A stretch of 64,000 nt of DNA, taken from positions 1,409,365 to 1,473,364 of the forward strand of contig NW_024104320.1 in NCBI RefSeq assembly GCF_003945595.2, given 5' to 3'. The notes beneath the pieces were generated by a model. The model was given only the letters and a program-made list of their open reading frames with translations. It ran no database searches and was not told the DNA's origin. Origin of the DNA: Pipra filicauda (Eukaryota; Chordata; Aves; Passeriformes; Pipridae). This document shows positions 38,701 to 53,700 of this stretch, piece after piece; the first letter of the stretch is position 1, and every line of letters starts with the position of its first letter. Both the position numbers and the translations under genes were made by a program.

Positions 38701-41700
38701 AATTGCATTTGTTATTTTTTCACTGCAGCAAGAGCTACATCCACAGTAATATCCCAGTACATAATGTGCAGCTAAGAACATGAGCCACACTGATATGAAC
38801 CAAAATGCTCAGACACTTATGAAACAGTCTTAAATGTTAAAATGTTACCACTTACCGGGTTTCTTATTTATTGTTCCAGTTTTGCCAGCATAACTAGAAG
38901 CCTACAAAGACACAAAACCCACCTTTTAATGTGCAGTAAAAAAGCAGAGTTTATTCTAAAAGCATGTGGAAATTTTAATTTTGAGCCCGCACTTAAGAAA
39001 ACACCATGCTGCATGGACAAAGGCAGTGTGACACTGGCTACAGCACTCATTTAGCACTCAAGATATCAAGGATTTTCTTTTCTGTCAAGCATATTAGCCT
39101 CTGCTTAAAATCACTACCTAAGAGCCAGGTGTCAACAGAATAAAACTGAGAGAAAATACCGTGTGTTAATTCTGAGAACATGAACTCACTTCTGGATCCT
39201 TTGGTCTGACATAATTGGAGGGGAAGATTCCAGTTCTGCTATCAATGCTCCCGGTCCACCATTCCCCTTCCTTCTGGGTCACTAGGATTTCCTCACCTTC
39301 CGTGAAAGTCAAGTCACCGGGTTCAGAGCTTGAATACGAATAAAGGGCAACGTACTCTGTGCAAACAGCACACAAAGGAGGGGACAACAGTTTCAGATGG
39401 GGGATAAAAGTACATCAGGTGCAAATACAGGGATATCAGCATTCACCAGCGTGTTCATAACATGGATCATATCTTCACAAGCCTGTGAACTGACTTATCT
39501 ACCTGCTTGACTGCAATCCCATCTTGCCTCATGCTTACAACTCTTACAGGCAGCACAACTTTGTAATGAAAAAACACAGGTGCAACTAAAATATAATCAG
39601 GAAGCATGGACATACACTAGATTATAAGGTTAAGAAAGTGCTTCCCAAACAATTTTTCTGCAGTAATATTCGCTTTCTCCACTTCTTACTGATTTTAAGA
39701 GAATGATTCACACTCGGAAGAGTAAAAATCCATTCTGATGTCTCTGTAGTACAACAATAACACAGCAGAGAACAGCGGGAAGAGAACTTAGCTTATAGCT
39801 ATGAGACATATTTAAGTTTTCAGAAATATATTAGTGCTCGAGCAAAAGTCTTAAAAACAAAACCAAAACCCAGGCCTGTGCTCAACCTGAATTAGTCACA
39901 ATTTTAGAAGTCTCATATCAGTTCCTATTTTGTGAGCCTTGTATCAGCAGCTCAATATTTGCACTGTGTCTTTTGGACAAGCACCAAAATGGCTGCACAG
40001 CAATTCCTCTCAAATGAAAGTATACCAACATGCCATTAAGCAGGAACAGACTGTAGCATTAGTTGGCATGTTTCATGCTGTCTTACCCTCTCCTGCTGTG
40101 TAACACTGTGTATTAGGCCTTTTGTTTACAGCTGCATAAATAGCTTCTGGTCTGCAGAGAGAAAAAAGAAAAGGTTTGTGTAACTAAGAGGTTGATCAAG
40201 AACAAATCTCTCAATTAGGATGATCACCAAGCTCACTTTGGTGATCTCAGAGCTGGTATTGACTCTGAATTAACTGCAAAGACTTCCCTGACTGTCAAAC
40301 AGTGACAAGTATTACTGATATTTAGTATATTAAGGACACCCAAGAGTACACCATTTAAAAAAAAAAAAGTCACATGATGAAAGACAAGAAGATAAATTCA
40401 CAAATTATGTTATCTAAAAGAAGTAAATTAAAGATTTTGACTAAATTCTCTTTTTAAATTCTTAATTAATTCTTTTTAATTCTTAATTTTTAAATTATTT
40501 TTAAAAGAATTTATAAGAACTTTTATCATAAAATGCATGAAAAGAATAATTCACAAACATGGTGAAGCCATCCCAGCAGTAACCAGACTTTGGATTGTTA
40601 CCTGAACACTTATCCTGCAGCACTGGACTAGACATAATGATCTTTTCAAGTAAGGAAAAACACACCACTTCTACCAGATGTGCCTCTGAGCTTTCAGTTA
40701 GTTGTAGGTTACTTAAAAATTGGGACCTTCAGAGGCAGAATGCAACTGCACTGCAAGAGAGCTGACTTGTTAATGAGCAAGAAGTCTGGCACTTGATGAA
40801 TAATCAAACACCACTGATTTTTCACAGCACTCAGCCTAGCGAGACTGTCTATTTACACAGCAGTGAGCCCAACATTACTTGGCTTGCCAGAATGAAATAA
40901 TAAAAGCCTAAAACAACACGGTGTAAATTGTAAATGGTATTTATATTCTGCACACTAAAGCTCTGCAAGAATTCTGCACTCTAAACCACCTGTTTTTGTT
41001 AACTGCTGAATAAAACAACAAAAGAAGTCACACTTACTCCTCTTTCTTGATTTCACTCCCAGGTAAGAGCTTGACATACGACTTTGGAAACCAACCCCTT
41101 CCTCCATGTACCTCTCCGAACCACCAGTTCTCCTGCTGCTCCAGGACAGTAATGATATCATTCTTTGAAAAATTCAAGTGGTTATCTTTTTTTGCAGTCC
41201 AAGAGCAAAGTGCTTGTGCTTTTAGGTTCTCGACAGGCTGCCCCTATAAGACAGAAGTGGAGATGTTCATTGACCACACCACCCCAGACTGGTGCAAATG
41301 TTAAAACCAAACAAACACTGATGTATCTTTTATTGAAGCTTAAGCAACTCCATTCCTACTGAGTAGTTTTTAAGCAACTCCATTCCTACTGATGGCTGAG
41401 TAGTTTTTTTTTGCATTGATGTTTGCATGCAACTCAGTTTCTTATTTGTTAGAAATACCTCCTGCATCTAACTATAAGTGAGAATTATTTCAGAATTACA
41501 AAACATGAGCCTTCTTGTTCAATAGTCCCCGGAAATATGGAATTATATCAATGCACACTAATGGAGCATTCAAACAAGTTTCTTCATCCTCTAGCCTGTT
41601 CAGTGCGCCCAGCTTTAGCAAAGTTGTGTGTTGTTTTGGCTTCTCTTAAATCATTTTAATGAACATGAATCTAAAACACAGCAAGTTACCCACTCTCACA

Positions 41701-44700
41701 CAATGTACCTGCCCATGAACGGGTGAAACAGATCCAGGGGACACAGTGCGAGTAAAAGCTGATTTCTGTTGCCAGGCTGTGTTAACATTCAGGCTAGAAA
41801 AGGGGATGTTTTGGTAATCAGATTCTTCTGCAGATTTACTTGGTGAAAGTGGTCTGCAAATGGAACACAGGCATATTTATCAAATTACAATTTTTATTTA
41901 GTAAGTACCTCAAGCAGAGTATTTTTTTAATATATATAAAACAGATATTCTATACAATGGGAAACAGACTATCCAATACCTAAAAGTCTTAGCTTGGAAA
42001 CTTTAAGGATGTTCTTCAATATGTTTTATGCCTTTATATTTTAAAAACAAACACCAAGTGAAACTATACAGCACACTATGTACTAGCCAAATTTAGAAAA
42101 AGCAATTTCAACACAAGCATAACAAAAACTCACTCTGAAGCAGCTGAGGTAGTAGATACAGATACTGTAGGAGGAAGTAAGGCTTTCTTAGGAGATAAAG
42201 CTTTTTCTCCTTCTGGTATTTTTTCTACATAATTGCATGGAAACCAACCAAAATGTCCTTGAAAACTCCCATAAAGCCAACCAGGCTCTCCCACAGTTTT
42301 TTCATCAACCTATGGACAGGGGGATAAATAAAAAGGAAACAGAATTAGCAGTATGAAACAAATGGGGTACCTGGTGTGTCAGCACCTGCTGGCACTGAAC
42401 TAAGCAGTGCTCACACAAGGATCAGCATTTTCATTCTCCCCTTTCAGAACTGAGCTGATTTTGCCCTGTTCACAAAACAGGGTAATGATGCAGCCACACT
42501 GGTTTCAGATACAGGTAGAGACAGGCCTCAAAGACATTATATTCCTCCAAACAGGTCCCAGACATGCACATGGGGGATCCTGTAGTGTATCTGGAGCCAC
42601 TCTGGCCTGCCAAAAATTATAGTGCATTGTGTCGTGTTTTGCTGAATGTGCAGCCCACAGGCAGTGGCTGGAGAGCCCAGCAGAGCAGGGAAACAACCAT
42701 TCTGCTTACAGATATAATTAACTGTGCCAGCTGACTGCAATCAAAACACACCCAAAAGTGCTGCTGTCTACTGTATGATTAAGTATAGAGCATCCTTAAA
42801 CATTCACAGCAATACTGAAGCTTCTATTATGCTGCAAATTAGCCAGTTAGTGAAAACTGGCTAAAAATTAGCAGCTCAAAATACTATCAGCTTGTTAGCT
42901 TAGCTGAGGTTTGGGGTGTAAGAGGAGGAGGAGGAGGTGGCAGCTATTAGCCCATTTCTGAAATCAGGCACCAGTAGTTAAATGATACAATTATAGATGA
43001 GAAGGAAGTCAAAACAAAACCTTCTTTTCTTCTCTTGTTCCTTCTTCCAGGCTTCGATGGTATGAAAATGCAAATAAATGGTTTAACGTTGTTAAACTGA
43101 AGCTTAATAGTCAAACAGTGTTTTAATATTTTGTACCACACTGCTTTGTAATTCCCCCTTATCACCTACCTATATCACTTATAGTCTGACTGAGGAGGAA
43201 CCATAAGTACTTATACATTAGATATAAATATTAATTGTATTACCACAGCTGTAGATCAGTTTTCACAAGTTCACCTGAAGGCACAGGCTTTCAAGACAAT
43301 GTATGCTGCCAAGTGATAGAATTACAAGAAATAACATAGATTTCAACTGAGATGCTACAAGGCATTTTCAGTCTTACAGTCCTGCTGTAATATTATATAT
43401 AGCAAATTCAGCTGACCCCAGGAAAGTGCTACAAAGAAGGGAGACTGAATAAATTACTATAGGTATCTGTCTGAGGAAGGATTTATAAAGGACAGTCAGC
43501 AAGAGAATCATAGAATCGTAATGGTTTGGGTTCGGAGAGAACTTAAAGATCATCTGTTTCCAACCTGTCTGCCAAGGGCAGGGACACTCTCCACTAGACC
43601 TGTTTGCTTAGAGAGGCAGAAATCTATGTTAAGAATATACTGGAAAACAGTATTAAAATTCAGAAGAGCCTTTAACATCTACTTGTTAAATAACTAGTTT
43701 GATTTTAATTCAAATGCCATTAATTAATAATTCATGTCTCTGTTTACTGTGCTCATATTTCAAGCAGACACTTACAAACCAACTTGTACAATGAACTGCA
43801 AAAACTACATCATTTCGAGTCTACTATTTTTAGAAAGTTTATGTTTAGCATTCACTATGGTTATTTTTAAAGAGATTCTCAGCATCTTTAGGATTTGTAA
43901 GATTCAAAGAAATATCCTGGCTGAACTAATCCTAATTTCATCTATTTAAAAAAAAAAAAGCAGCAATCCAACTTAAATTTTAAGTAAACGTTAAAATATA
44001 TCAACACAATGCTTTTGACCCTTATGACCTTGTGCATCTCAAGGTCATTTTTGCAATTTAAATGTGAATGGCAAATCTTACCTGAATTACATCCCCAGTA
44101 TTAAAGCTCATCTCATCGTGGTTCCTTGCTTCAAATGGATACAACGCTCTGTAATTTACCAAGGCAACAGAATTCCTGGACTCTGCAACAGTAACTGCAT
44201 TGCCTGGAAGGATAAGAAAACCAGTTACCATTTTGATACAGCTGAAAGACAAGCACTTAGTTGGAGTCCCATCATTTATCTTCTCATCTTTCCTTGCCAC
44301 TCTGCTCTGTGGCTGCCACTGGTTAAAGCCAGTGCTTTAACAGAGTCTCATTTAATACCATCATAATTTTCCAAGTTGAAAAGATACCACTGTTGCAACA
44401 ATAAGTGTTCATCAGCATGTCTGAAGATTTTATTTAGAAACCCAAAATAGCAAAATATCACGGTTTATATTTTCTTTGCACTTCTGTTCTGCAATGAGTT
44501 ACTAACAGTGAATGTTTTACAAGGTATAGCTGAGGTATGCAAATATTTTTCAGCCCTGTTCTAATTTGGTTTTTGCTGAACTCAGTGATAAAAGTGGCTA
44601 ATAAAAATTGGCAAGGACTTATGAAGCATGAAACTAATCAAAAGTGTCTTTAATATTATTAAACCACTATTTTTCCAAGTCCCACAGGTAGTTAGGTCTA

Positions 44701-47700
44701 GTCATTCAGTTCTTTGGTTTTTTTTAATATGAGGCATTGAGTAATGCAGAAATAAACTAGATTTCACTATTAATAAATCACTTTTCTGAGTGTTACCTGC
44801 CCATCTCTCATCGCTGAACAAAAAACTCCATATTAACATTATTTTTTAATGAAAGAAGGTGCAAGCCTTAAGAAAAAGCCAAAAATATTACTCTTTCTAG
44901 TATCTGTAGTTTGTTGACCACAGTCACTGGAAGATTTGTCATCAGTCATAGGTCCTGAAAACTGATAAAAGTAACCTAAGTTAACAGGATGTTTTATAAC
45001 TAACTATAGATGCGAAACATCGCTGGTTTGGGTTTTTTAAATTATATCTTAGACAATGTCTAAGCCTGCCATGACGTCACATTAACAATAACACATATGA
45101 AGAATGAAATAACACTCAGGAAAATAAAACCCATTAAAGCAAAAATGTAACAGACTAAGATTACCTTCATTTTTCCAGGGTGGCTTAAGACTTTTACCCT
45201 CTGTTGGTTTCAAAAGATCTGCAAACTTTTCATTTATGTTTATTTTAGAAGTGTGTTTCTCCATCTCTTGAGAGTTGGTTGCTTCTTTTATCTTTTTCAG
45301 TTCTTCGTTCTGCTTACGCCTCTCCTCAGCTTCTTTTGCTACTTGTTCTTGCTTTCTTTTATCTTCTTCCAGTTGCCTCTGCCTTTGTTGTTCTGTCTCC
45401 CTCAGGATTGTGGCTTGTCTACTTTTCTCCTCCTCTGCAAGAAGCTGTTGTTTGTTTTCCCTTTCTCTCATCTGAGCAAGTGCTTCTTCAGCTTTCAGCT
45501 TTTCTTGGACTTTTTCCTGCATCCGTTCTTCCTCCAGTCGCTTCTTTTTCTCTTCCTCTTCCCTTCGAATATTTTCCTGCCATCGGTTCTCCTTATCCCG
45601 TTTTGCTTTCCTGAAAGGAAGGAATGAGACAGGTAAGAGAACATTCATATAAAAATGAATGACATTGTGTTCCTAATTGATGGCACTTGTCAGCAAAGCT
45701 CAGTCTTGATCATTCTGCTCTCTGGGCAATCAGCTCTTCCATAGGAGAGTGTGCTTGGTCTTCACATGAGTGCCAGTATATTCCACATAAAAACAACAAA
45801 TAGATTAAAATTCTTGGTACAGAATGTAGTTCTGTTGCCACGGGGTTACTTCTGCAGTGCCTTCACGAGCACTTCTGCCCATTTGCATCCTGATGAGCAA
45901 GAATTGATCTGTTAATTGAACCAAGCTGGATTTAGGCTTCCCACCGACATCCTATCCAAATTCCTGATGCGAAACAATCATTTCAAAACAGATTAATTTC
46001 ACGCAGGTACATACATAGAAATAGCCTTTGAATACTGACTTTTGCTGCTGGAAGTATTTGCCTTCAGCAGTTGCAATACCCTAATTCCTGCCATGACCAC
46101 TCTTCAGCAGACAGAATCTGAAAATCTGACTGTATTCTCTGTAATTATTTAGCTGCTATCCTGTGCCCCAGCTATCAAAAGAAGTTATTATCCAATTCAA
46201 CATGATTAAAAATCATTGGAATGTAGCTGTCATTTCTTCAGAAAAGAAAGGACCTAACCCTTTGGGCCACCTTCTGTGGAGGTTGTTGAGGAGGGACCAT
46301 GTCTAGATGAGACTATTTCATCAGCTCACTGTGGGAGATCCACTTCCCTGATGGGCATTTTACTGTGCATCCAAGCACATGGCAGGACGTAGTAGAAGCT
46401 GTGCAGTGATGTTGTTACCCTATCACATAGCTGTGTTCAACCAAAAAATTAACACAAAATAGGCAGCTGATAGCAGAAGGTCCAGAGAGAGAGGAAAAAA
46501 TTGAGTGGCATCTTAAGACAGACAGAACCAAACCTTAAAAACTAGTTTCTTAATCAGTCAAACAAAACAAAACAAAACTAGTCTGGAGCAAGACCATGAG
46601 AAATTAAAAGCTGAGAACAGTAAGATTTTGAGTGCTTGATACAAGATTGGGCGGAGCAAAACCAGGACACATGTAAGTGAAGGGATGATCCTCTCAAACA
46701 GAACTGAATTTTCTCACTGTCCTCCCTCCTATAAAAGGAACCAAATTTAAAATTTATGGGTTGCTCACTCATCCAGCTTTCCAGACTAGCATAGGAATTA
46801 AGCAGTCAATGCCCTTCCTTAAGGAAGTATCAATCTCACAACTGCTGGGATATATGTGACAAAAACCTGGCAACTGCTCAGTCAGAAGTGCTTTTAAAGA
46901 AAAGTCAGATGTTTGGAGGCCACTAAAATAAGACAGAATATATGAGGAATTTTAAATGTCTGAAGATTTTCTATTAAAGGTACTAAAAATCCTAATAGCT
47001 AAAAAGTGACTACTTGGTTTATTTATACATCAAAGCTGAATTACAAAGTTTGCTTTTATCTTTGTTTCTAAACAGATTGGAAAGAGGCAAGTCAAACCAT
47101 CTTACACCAGTGGTAGTCCACATAAAATGTTTCCTCTAGGCAACCAACAGGATGTATTTTTACATTCAAATACATATATATATATACGTACACACACATA
47201 TATCTTAAAAGTCACTACAGCATTATTTTGCTTTAAAAACTGCAATGCTGATACATTCAGCCATGGTACCTTGCAGCCTCATCTTCCAGTCTCTTCTGCT
47301 GTACAAGTTCAGTTCTTCTTTTTTCTATCTCCCTTATTTTGTCCTGTTTGATCCTGTGGAGCTGCTCCAAGGCTAATTGCTGTGTGCTGTAACTTTCTCT
47401 CAGGTCCTAGGGAGGGAACACAATGAAGTACATCAAAGGGAATAAAGCCAATCTTTGAGAAAAGCAATCCAGGCATTTTAATGCTTTTTGAACCAAGTTT
47501 TAATACAAATGGCCAAAGTAGTATTAAGTTATTAACAGTCCTTGGAGGTCACTGTAAAGAAAATCAAATCAACAGAAGGATAAAGGGAGATGGCAAGTTT
47601 GCAAAGTCAGTGACATATTTTAGGCTTTCAAAGAGCCCTTCCAGTCATACACCTGCTGGAAATGCCAAATACGACACGAGAGTGGAAGACACAAAACTGA

Positions 47701-50700
47701 GTGTTCAAACACAACATTATCTAAGGGCAGAGAAGGCAGTGAAGCATATTTTAAATAACTACAAGGAGGCAGATTTCAGCTGAAAGCCAACACAGTACCA
47801 TAAAGTTAAGAACACATCCCTGCAGTGGGGGGCTTGCCTTTGTGATGCCTTCTGAATGATCAGTCCCATATTTAAATCAGAAAAACTTTAAAAAACTACA
47901 CAGCAGGCTTACCACTGTGGGAAGCCATAGCTTAAAGACACTAACTCTGACTGGCGTTCTCCTGTATTTGTAAAATTCACAATTTTAGTTTTTTTCTTTT
48001 GAGCACATCCTTCAAATCCTATTCCACCTCCCTCTGATAACAACCGTTTTTCAGAGCAAAACATCAGCATGAGTCCTTGGAATAATTAAATTAACAGAAG
48101 AAAAAAAAAATCAACAATAATAGAATTACTTTAGATTGTGCTTCACCATGTTCCAAAACATCTGTAAGATAGAGTGTTTTTCTTAAAAATCCTATTGATA
48201 CACATTGAGCAATGCAACAGGATCGATCTCATAAATACAACCAAAGCAATTAAGAACGATCCATTCCCACTACAATGTGCAACTCTATCAATAATCATGT
48301 TGCCTAAGAGATACTGTGTAATTTACATGACAAAGGCAAGATAACAAGATTGCTGTGTCAGTGAAAGTCTCTGTAGCAACAAACTAAATCAAGCAATTGA
48401 CTGCAATTTCCTCCCAACATATTCAGCTGAGAATACTTTTTCTTCTCATTTTGTATAAAAATTCAGGGTTGCTTCAGAAGCAAACCTGCATTATAAAAAC
48501 TCTCATATCTTTGATTTAAGGACAGAAAAACCCTTATGCAAAATGAAAAGCTCAGTAAAGTAATTCTGACTTTTTTTTCCACTCATAAATTATTCTCAAA
48601 GTCAGATTTCTGACCCCAGCAGACAAAAGCAGTGTTGAAGAAAGACAGCAAGTAGGGTTTTAGTACTGGGTTAATCTGGAGGTTTAACAACGTTGTGTTT
48701 TCCATGTCATATGTCATAATCTGCATACTGATCCTATTTCTATACTTTTAAACTTGGATAAGAATCCTCACAGCTTCAGATGCATGGATATATGGAGACA
48801 GCAACAGATGAAAAAGTGGGAGAGGACACTGTTTTCATCTGAGACAATATTTTTTTGTTTCACATTACCTTAACTAAGAAGAAAAATACCTGGGTAAAAC
48901 AATTTAGTGGACAGTTTATTAAGAAATAAAAAGTCAATATTTTGCTATCAGTATTTTGCAGTTTGGATTTCTAAGCAGGTAAGAAAATGTTAAGTCTTTA
49001 AGAGGATGTAAAAGCTAGCAGAAAGAAAAACAGCCTATCAATTGTCTATTAGGAAAATGTATTTAATAGAAGTTGTACAACTAAACAGAAAGGGTAAGCA
49101 GAGAAAAATTGCGAAATAATTAAAAAACCAAAAAAGCCAAAGATTAGAAAATAACCTTAAGTAAGAGGAAGAGGTTGTTGAGACAGCTTAGCAGAGACAA
49201 AAGGCACTGAAGAACAGAATCATCCATATTCTCACACTGTAAGATAAGGTAGATAAAAAGCCAATTAATCTTTGCACTGTATTTTGAAAAACATATTTGA
49301 GGGAAGACTGAATTGTGGATGCAGCCACTGAACACAGCAAGCCATGCAATAAACAAGTAACTAAAAAAGCATGTTGTATGAAGCCATTTCTAAAAAGAAA
49401 AGAAATTCCTTAAATGTTTACAAATTTCTGCGTGGTTTTTTTTTTTTTTTTAACTGGGAGAGTGCAGAGCTCTCACTCTGATCCATCATTAATCCATTAC
49501 TTAAGGAAAAAGTTCCCATCAGTGCCACTAGGAGTAAGCTGGTAAATAAAGTTAAGTGGATGTTACCCTGTGAGAGGTGCCTGAGGTTTTAGACAAGGCA
49601 AGAGTGGCCTCTGAAACAAAAACACCTTCAAGGACAGTGGTCAATAATACATAACTTCTATGCAAATTGGTGGCCTAGGCCTTAGGATAATACCTAAGGA
49701 TTAGGTGATCTTTGGATAATACCTAAATCTGCCACCAGATTTTGTACAGTGTACTACGAAAACGTGCTCCTTTTAATAAAAGTTAAATGTTCAGTGCACA
49801 ATTCAAAAATAATAGCCAATACGACCTCATAATGTAAGAACAGAATTTGCAAGGGTCTGAAAAACTTTAATTCTAAATCAAAAAGAATTCTAGAAGGCAA
49901 AAGGTGAGAGTGAGCAACAGCTGAGTCATGCAAAGCAATGATTAGCAAGAGATTCATATTTTAGTACAATAGCAATAGATTTAAGTGTATTTTTATTGTA
50001 TGATTTACTCCAAGACTTTTGGTAACTCTTATTTGACACTGGAAGTTGGGGAAAGCTTTTTGGAAGCCTGGTAGAAGTGGCATCAATCTTTATGACCGGA
50101 TGAAGAAATAAAATATAGTGCTTACAGGTGTAAGATATTTAGGTAACGCACGTACCTTAAGCTGACTGTTAAATTCATCCATTTCAGCAAGTTTAGAAGC
50201 AGTTTCCTTCTCAAGGGCATCTAATTGTTCCTTAAGTCTTTGGCATAATTCTTCCTTTTCTACGGACTTCTTGGTCACTGAACTGACTCCTGTACCTGCA
50301 TAAGGAAAGACAAGCAATTTTACAAGAATTTCTGTTTTCACTAACTATTTTATTATTTTCCTAATATAAACACATTCCTAACCTCTTTCCTCAAAAAAAT
50401 TCCTTGATTCACCTTTCTATTCATATACAGCTTGAAGAAGAAATGGCCCCAACACTGAACTGAGACATACAGGCATTACATGGAATATATACAGAATAAT
50501 TTGCAATTTGGGTGTGTTTTTTTTTTAATATCAGACCAATTCATAGCAAACTTCTCTAGACAGTGACTTCCAGTGTGGTTTGATGTAAAGACCAATGTAA
50601 ACTTTACATGAATTAATTCCCTTGAGTCTACACTACCAAAAAACAGACGAATTTTAATACTATGGGCCACATAGCCTGTATACGTAGATTTTCAAGACAA

Positions 50701-53700
50701 AGTTTCAAGCAAAATCTGTGCTTTCTTGCAAAAATGTGTTTGTTTACCCCTTATCTAGAACATGAGGGGAAAAATGGAATGTAGATGAAACAATGGCTTT
50801 AACTGAAAAGATATAAAAGTGAAGGTGTTATTAACCCATTTGTATCCTTCAGACTTGTTTACAAGAGATGAAAATTCAGCAGTGCAAACAGAAGAGAATT
50901 CACTTGCAAGCACTTACTCTGAGTGTTTTCAAGTTGAGCATTTTTTATCCTTTCATTTAACAACTGCTTTTCAGGAACCAAATAAATTAGTTTATTCTGA
51001 TAATCCTGTAGATATTGAAGGGAACATGACAAATTTTTAATATTGTTTATAAATCAGCAAGTAAAAATGAGTGAAATTTCAAACATAACTTCAACTCATA
51101 TTAATGAAACATGGATGCAAGTTACCATTATGGGGTAAAGGAAAATATGACCTCTATACTCTTAATAGAAATAGTATTAAAATTGAAAGCTTTTGACCCA
51201 AAAGCATTAACACAGCTGGAAGAAATTTTAACAGACATGTTAAAAGTGTAAATATTATCATGAGACCATTTAAGTTGACTGCCCTAAGCTTAACATAAAA
51301 CAGTAACAAAAAGAAAAGATGTTTCCCTGACATGCAAAAGCATTAATAAAAATACAGTACAGGATGATTCATGGTAGTCAACTGAATTGAAATAATTTAC
51401 GTCTTGTTATTCAAAGACAGGGGAAAAAAAAAAAAAAAAGAGCAGCAAGGTAATTCAGCCTTAAGATAAACTTGTTCTGGATACAGAACAACACTCCTCA
51501 TAAAAATTTGAGTCTGGAGCCATAAAAGAACTCATAACTGAAGAGAAGTCCCTTTAATCAGTTCACAGAAGACCAGCTGCAGTTTTGACAACTGTTCTCA
51601 TTTAACTATCAGCTCATTGTACTGCATATAATAATTTCTTTAACACCACACATAAGCTAAAACCCTCTGCCATGCTGACAGCCTTGCCTATTTCCTCTCT
51701 CCACTATAATCCAACTGATTCCCTATTCCTCCCTATGGGGAAGCATTATCAACAGTGTTATGGAAACAGAATACAGTAAAGGAAAATTACAAGCTTAACA
51801 GAAAGTTACATACCTCAAGCTGTTGTTGTAGTTGCTTGACTTCCATGATTCCTTGGTCATATTTCCTATCTAAAGCCTCCAGTTCAGTTTTTCTAGCTTG
51901 CTTTTTGCTACGAATATCTTGCAGTCTGCCTGAGATTTGCTTATGTTTGTCGGTCTAGAAAGAAATCAAAGACAGATTATACCACATATGGAAAAAGTCA
52001 CTTCACTAAATCTGTGGGCAGATCAGTTCACAATCAATTCTTTAAAACAACCCAAAATACCTGCTTTAGATTCCTCATCCAGAACAGAGTGAAAATCCTA
52101 GTGGGCCATTACTGCAGACATTAAGATTTGCATAGTTTAAAATACCATATTTCAACACGTGTAGTGAAATTCCTGTCTTACCAGAGCTTCTAATTCAAGA
52201 TTGAGGCTCTTCTTTTTAGAGGTCAACTTGACAATTTCTTCTTGTTCCCTGTTACGTTGATTAAGAAGTTCTTGGCGACGAATTCTCTCCCATTCCAGTC
52301 GTCGCTGGCGCTCAAGTTCTTGCTTTGCTGCCTGTACAAAAGTTACATTGCCTTAAATTACAACAGAGATGCAGAACTCAGAGACCATAATTTAATGTAA
52401 TGTGCTCTATTTCTGAACAGCATAACAGCAACACAACATAATGTCTTCTGTAAAGTGCTTTTATATACTTCAGCATCAAAGAAGGCAGGAAGTGATCCTG
52501 TAAGATTCTTCATGTCATGCTCCCAAGCCTGGATGAAGAAAAGCTACATAATTCTAATTGTAGCTATGGAATACTGCCCAAAAATAGCACATTGACAGAT
52601 ACTACTAGAAATTTCCTCTGAGTATTTCACAGAACTAAATAAAACAGACAAGTCTGATGCATGTGCTGAGACACCAAGTAGTAGCAAATTTGTCTCAAGT
52701 TCAGCTGTCAAAATGTTATCAATTATGAATTCAGTACAATCTCGTTTGGAATACAAATTTTTGCAAAAATCCAAGAAAATCTCATCTGTCCTATGAAGTA
52801 TCTGAAAATCTTTAACCCATGCCAAACACTCGATTCATCTCTAACAGACCCAATGTTTTCAGACACAAATAACATTCTTTCTCCAAGACCATCTGCCAGT
52901 GGCCATGCGAGGGGACAGAACCAAAGTCAGCGTTCAAATCCTGAATGCTCTGCCAAGTGGATACTGTATGATTGTACACATTCCTTAGAGCAATAAAAAA
53001 ATAATTTCAAGAAAACAACCTCCCGCCTTTCTATTTCTTTCCTCCTTTCTTCTTCCCTTTGTCTTTCCAGCTCTCGTTGTCTCTCCAGCTGCCTTTCCAT
53101 TTCGAGTTGTCTTTTCCGTTCCTGTTCCTGACGTTCCCTCTCCCTTCGCTCTTGTTCTTCCCTCTCTTTCTGAGCCTTGCGTTCAGCCTCTCTCTGTTGC
53201 TGCTCCAGCAGGACCTGGCGGCGTTTTTCCAGCTCCATATTTCCCCTCTCATAGTTGGCTTTCCTTTTGTCCTCAAATGTCACTAAAATAAGGAAAGGTT
53301 GTTATTTCTGTTCTGTGCAAAACACTGCTCTCAAACAAACACCTCACTTATGCCACTAAAGATAGATACTTTTTGGCAAGCTCTGGTTGTTCAGTCATGG
53401 ATGATGTAAGCATCTTGTTAAACTATTATTTTTCTGTTCAAAAATACCTCTAAATTTTCCTAATTCTATTCCAATTGAAACAAAAAAAAAAAAAGAAAAA
53501 AAGGAAAAAAAAGAGTTGCAGTTTACAAATGACCACAAAAATGACTTGAATGTTAGAGGAAAGCCTCTAGAGTCTAAAATATGAAAGAGGAAAGAATGTT
53601 ACAGGAAAACATAAAAGAACAGCTTTTATAAGCTGGGAGAAGACTGTCTGCTGTTAAAAAGGTTTTCCAAGGTACAAGAAACATTAAAACACAGACAAAG

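Noticed and set aside
45253..45627. Overlapping + strand open frames of up to 124 codons, very rich in Leu, Phe and Ser
   Set aside because: Antisense shadow of the Glu/Lys/Gln-rich ITSN2 coiled-coil exon; reversing GAA/AAG/CAG codons yields long open Leu/Phe/Ser frames.
53059..53286. + strand frame with Leu/Phe/Ser-rich hydrophobic sequence that looks like a membrane protein
   Set aside because: The same antisense effect, over coiled-coil exon 9.
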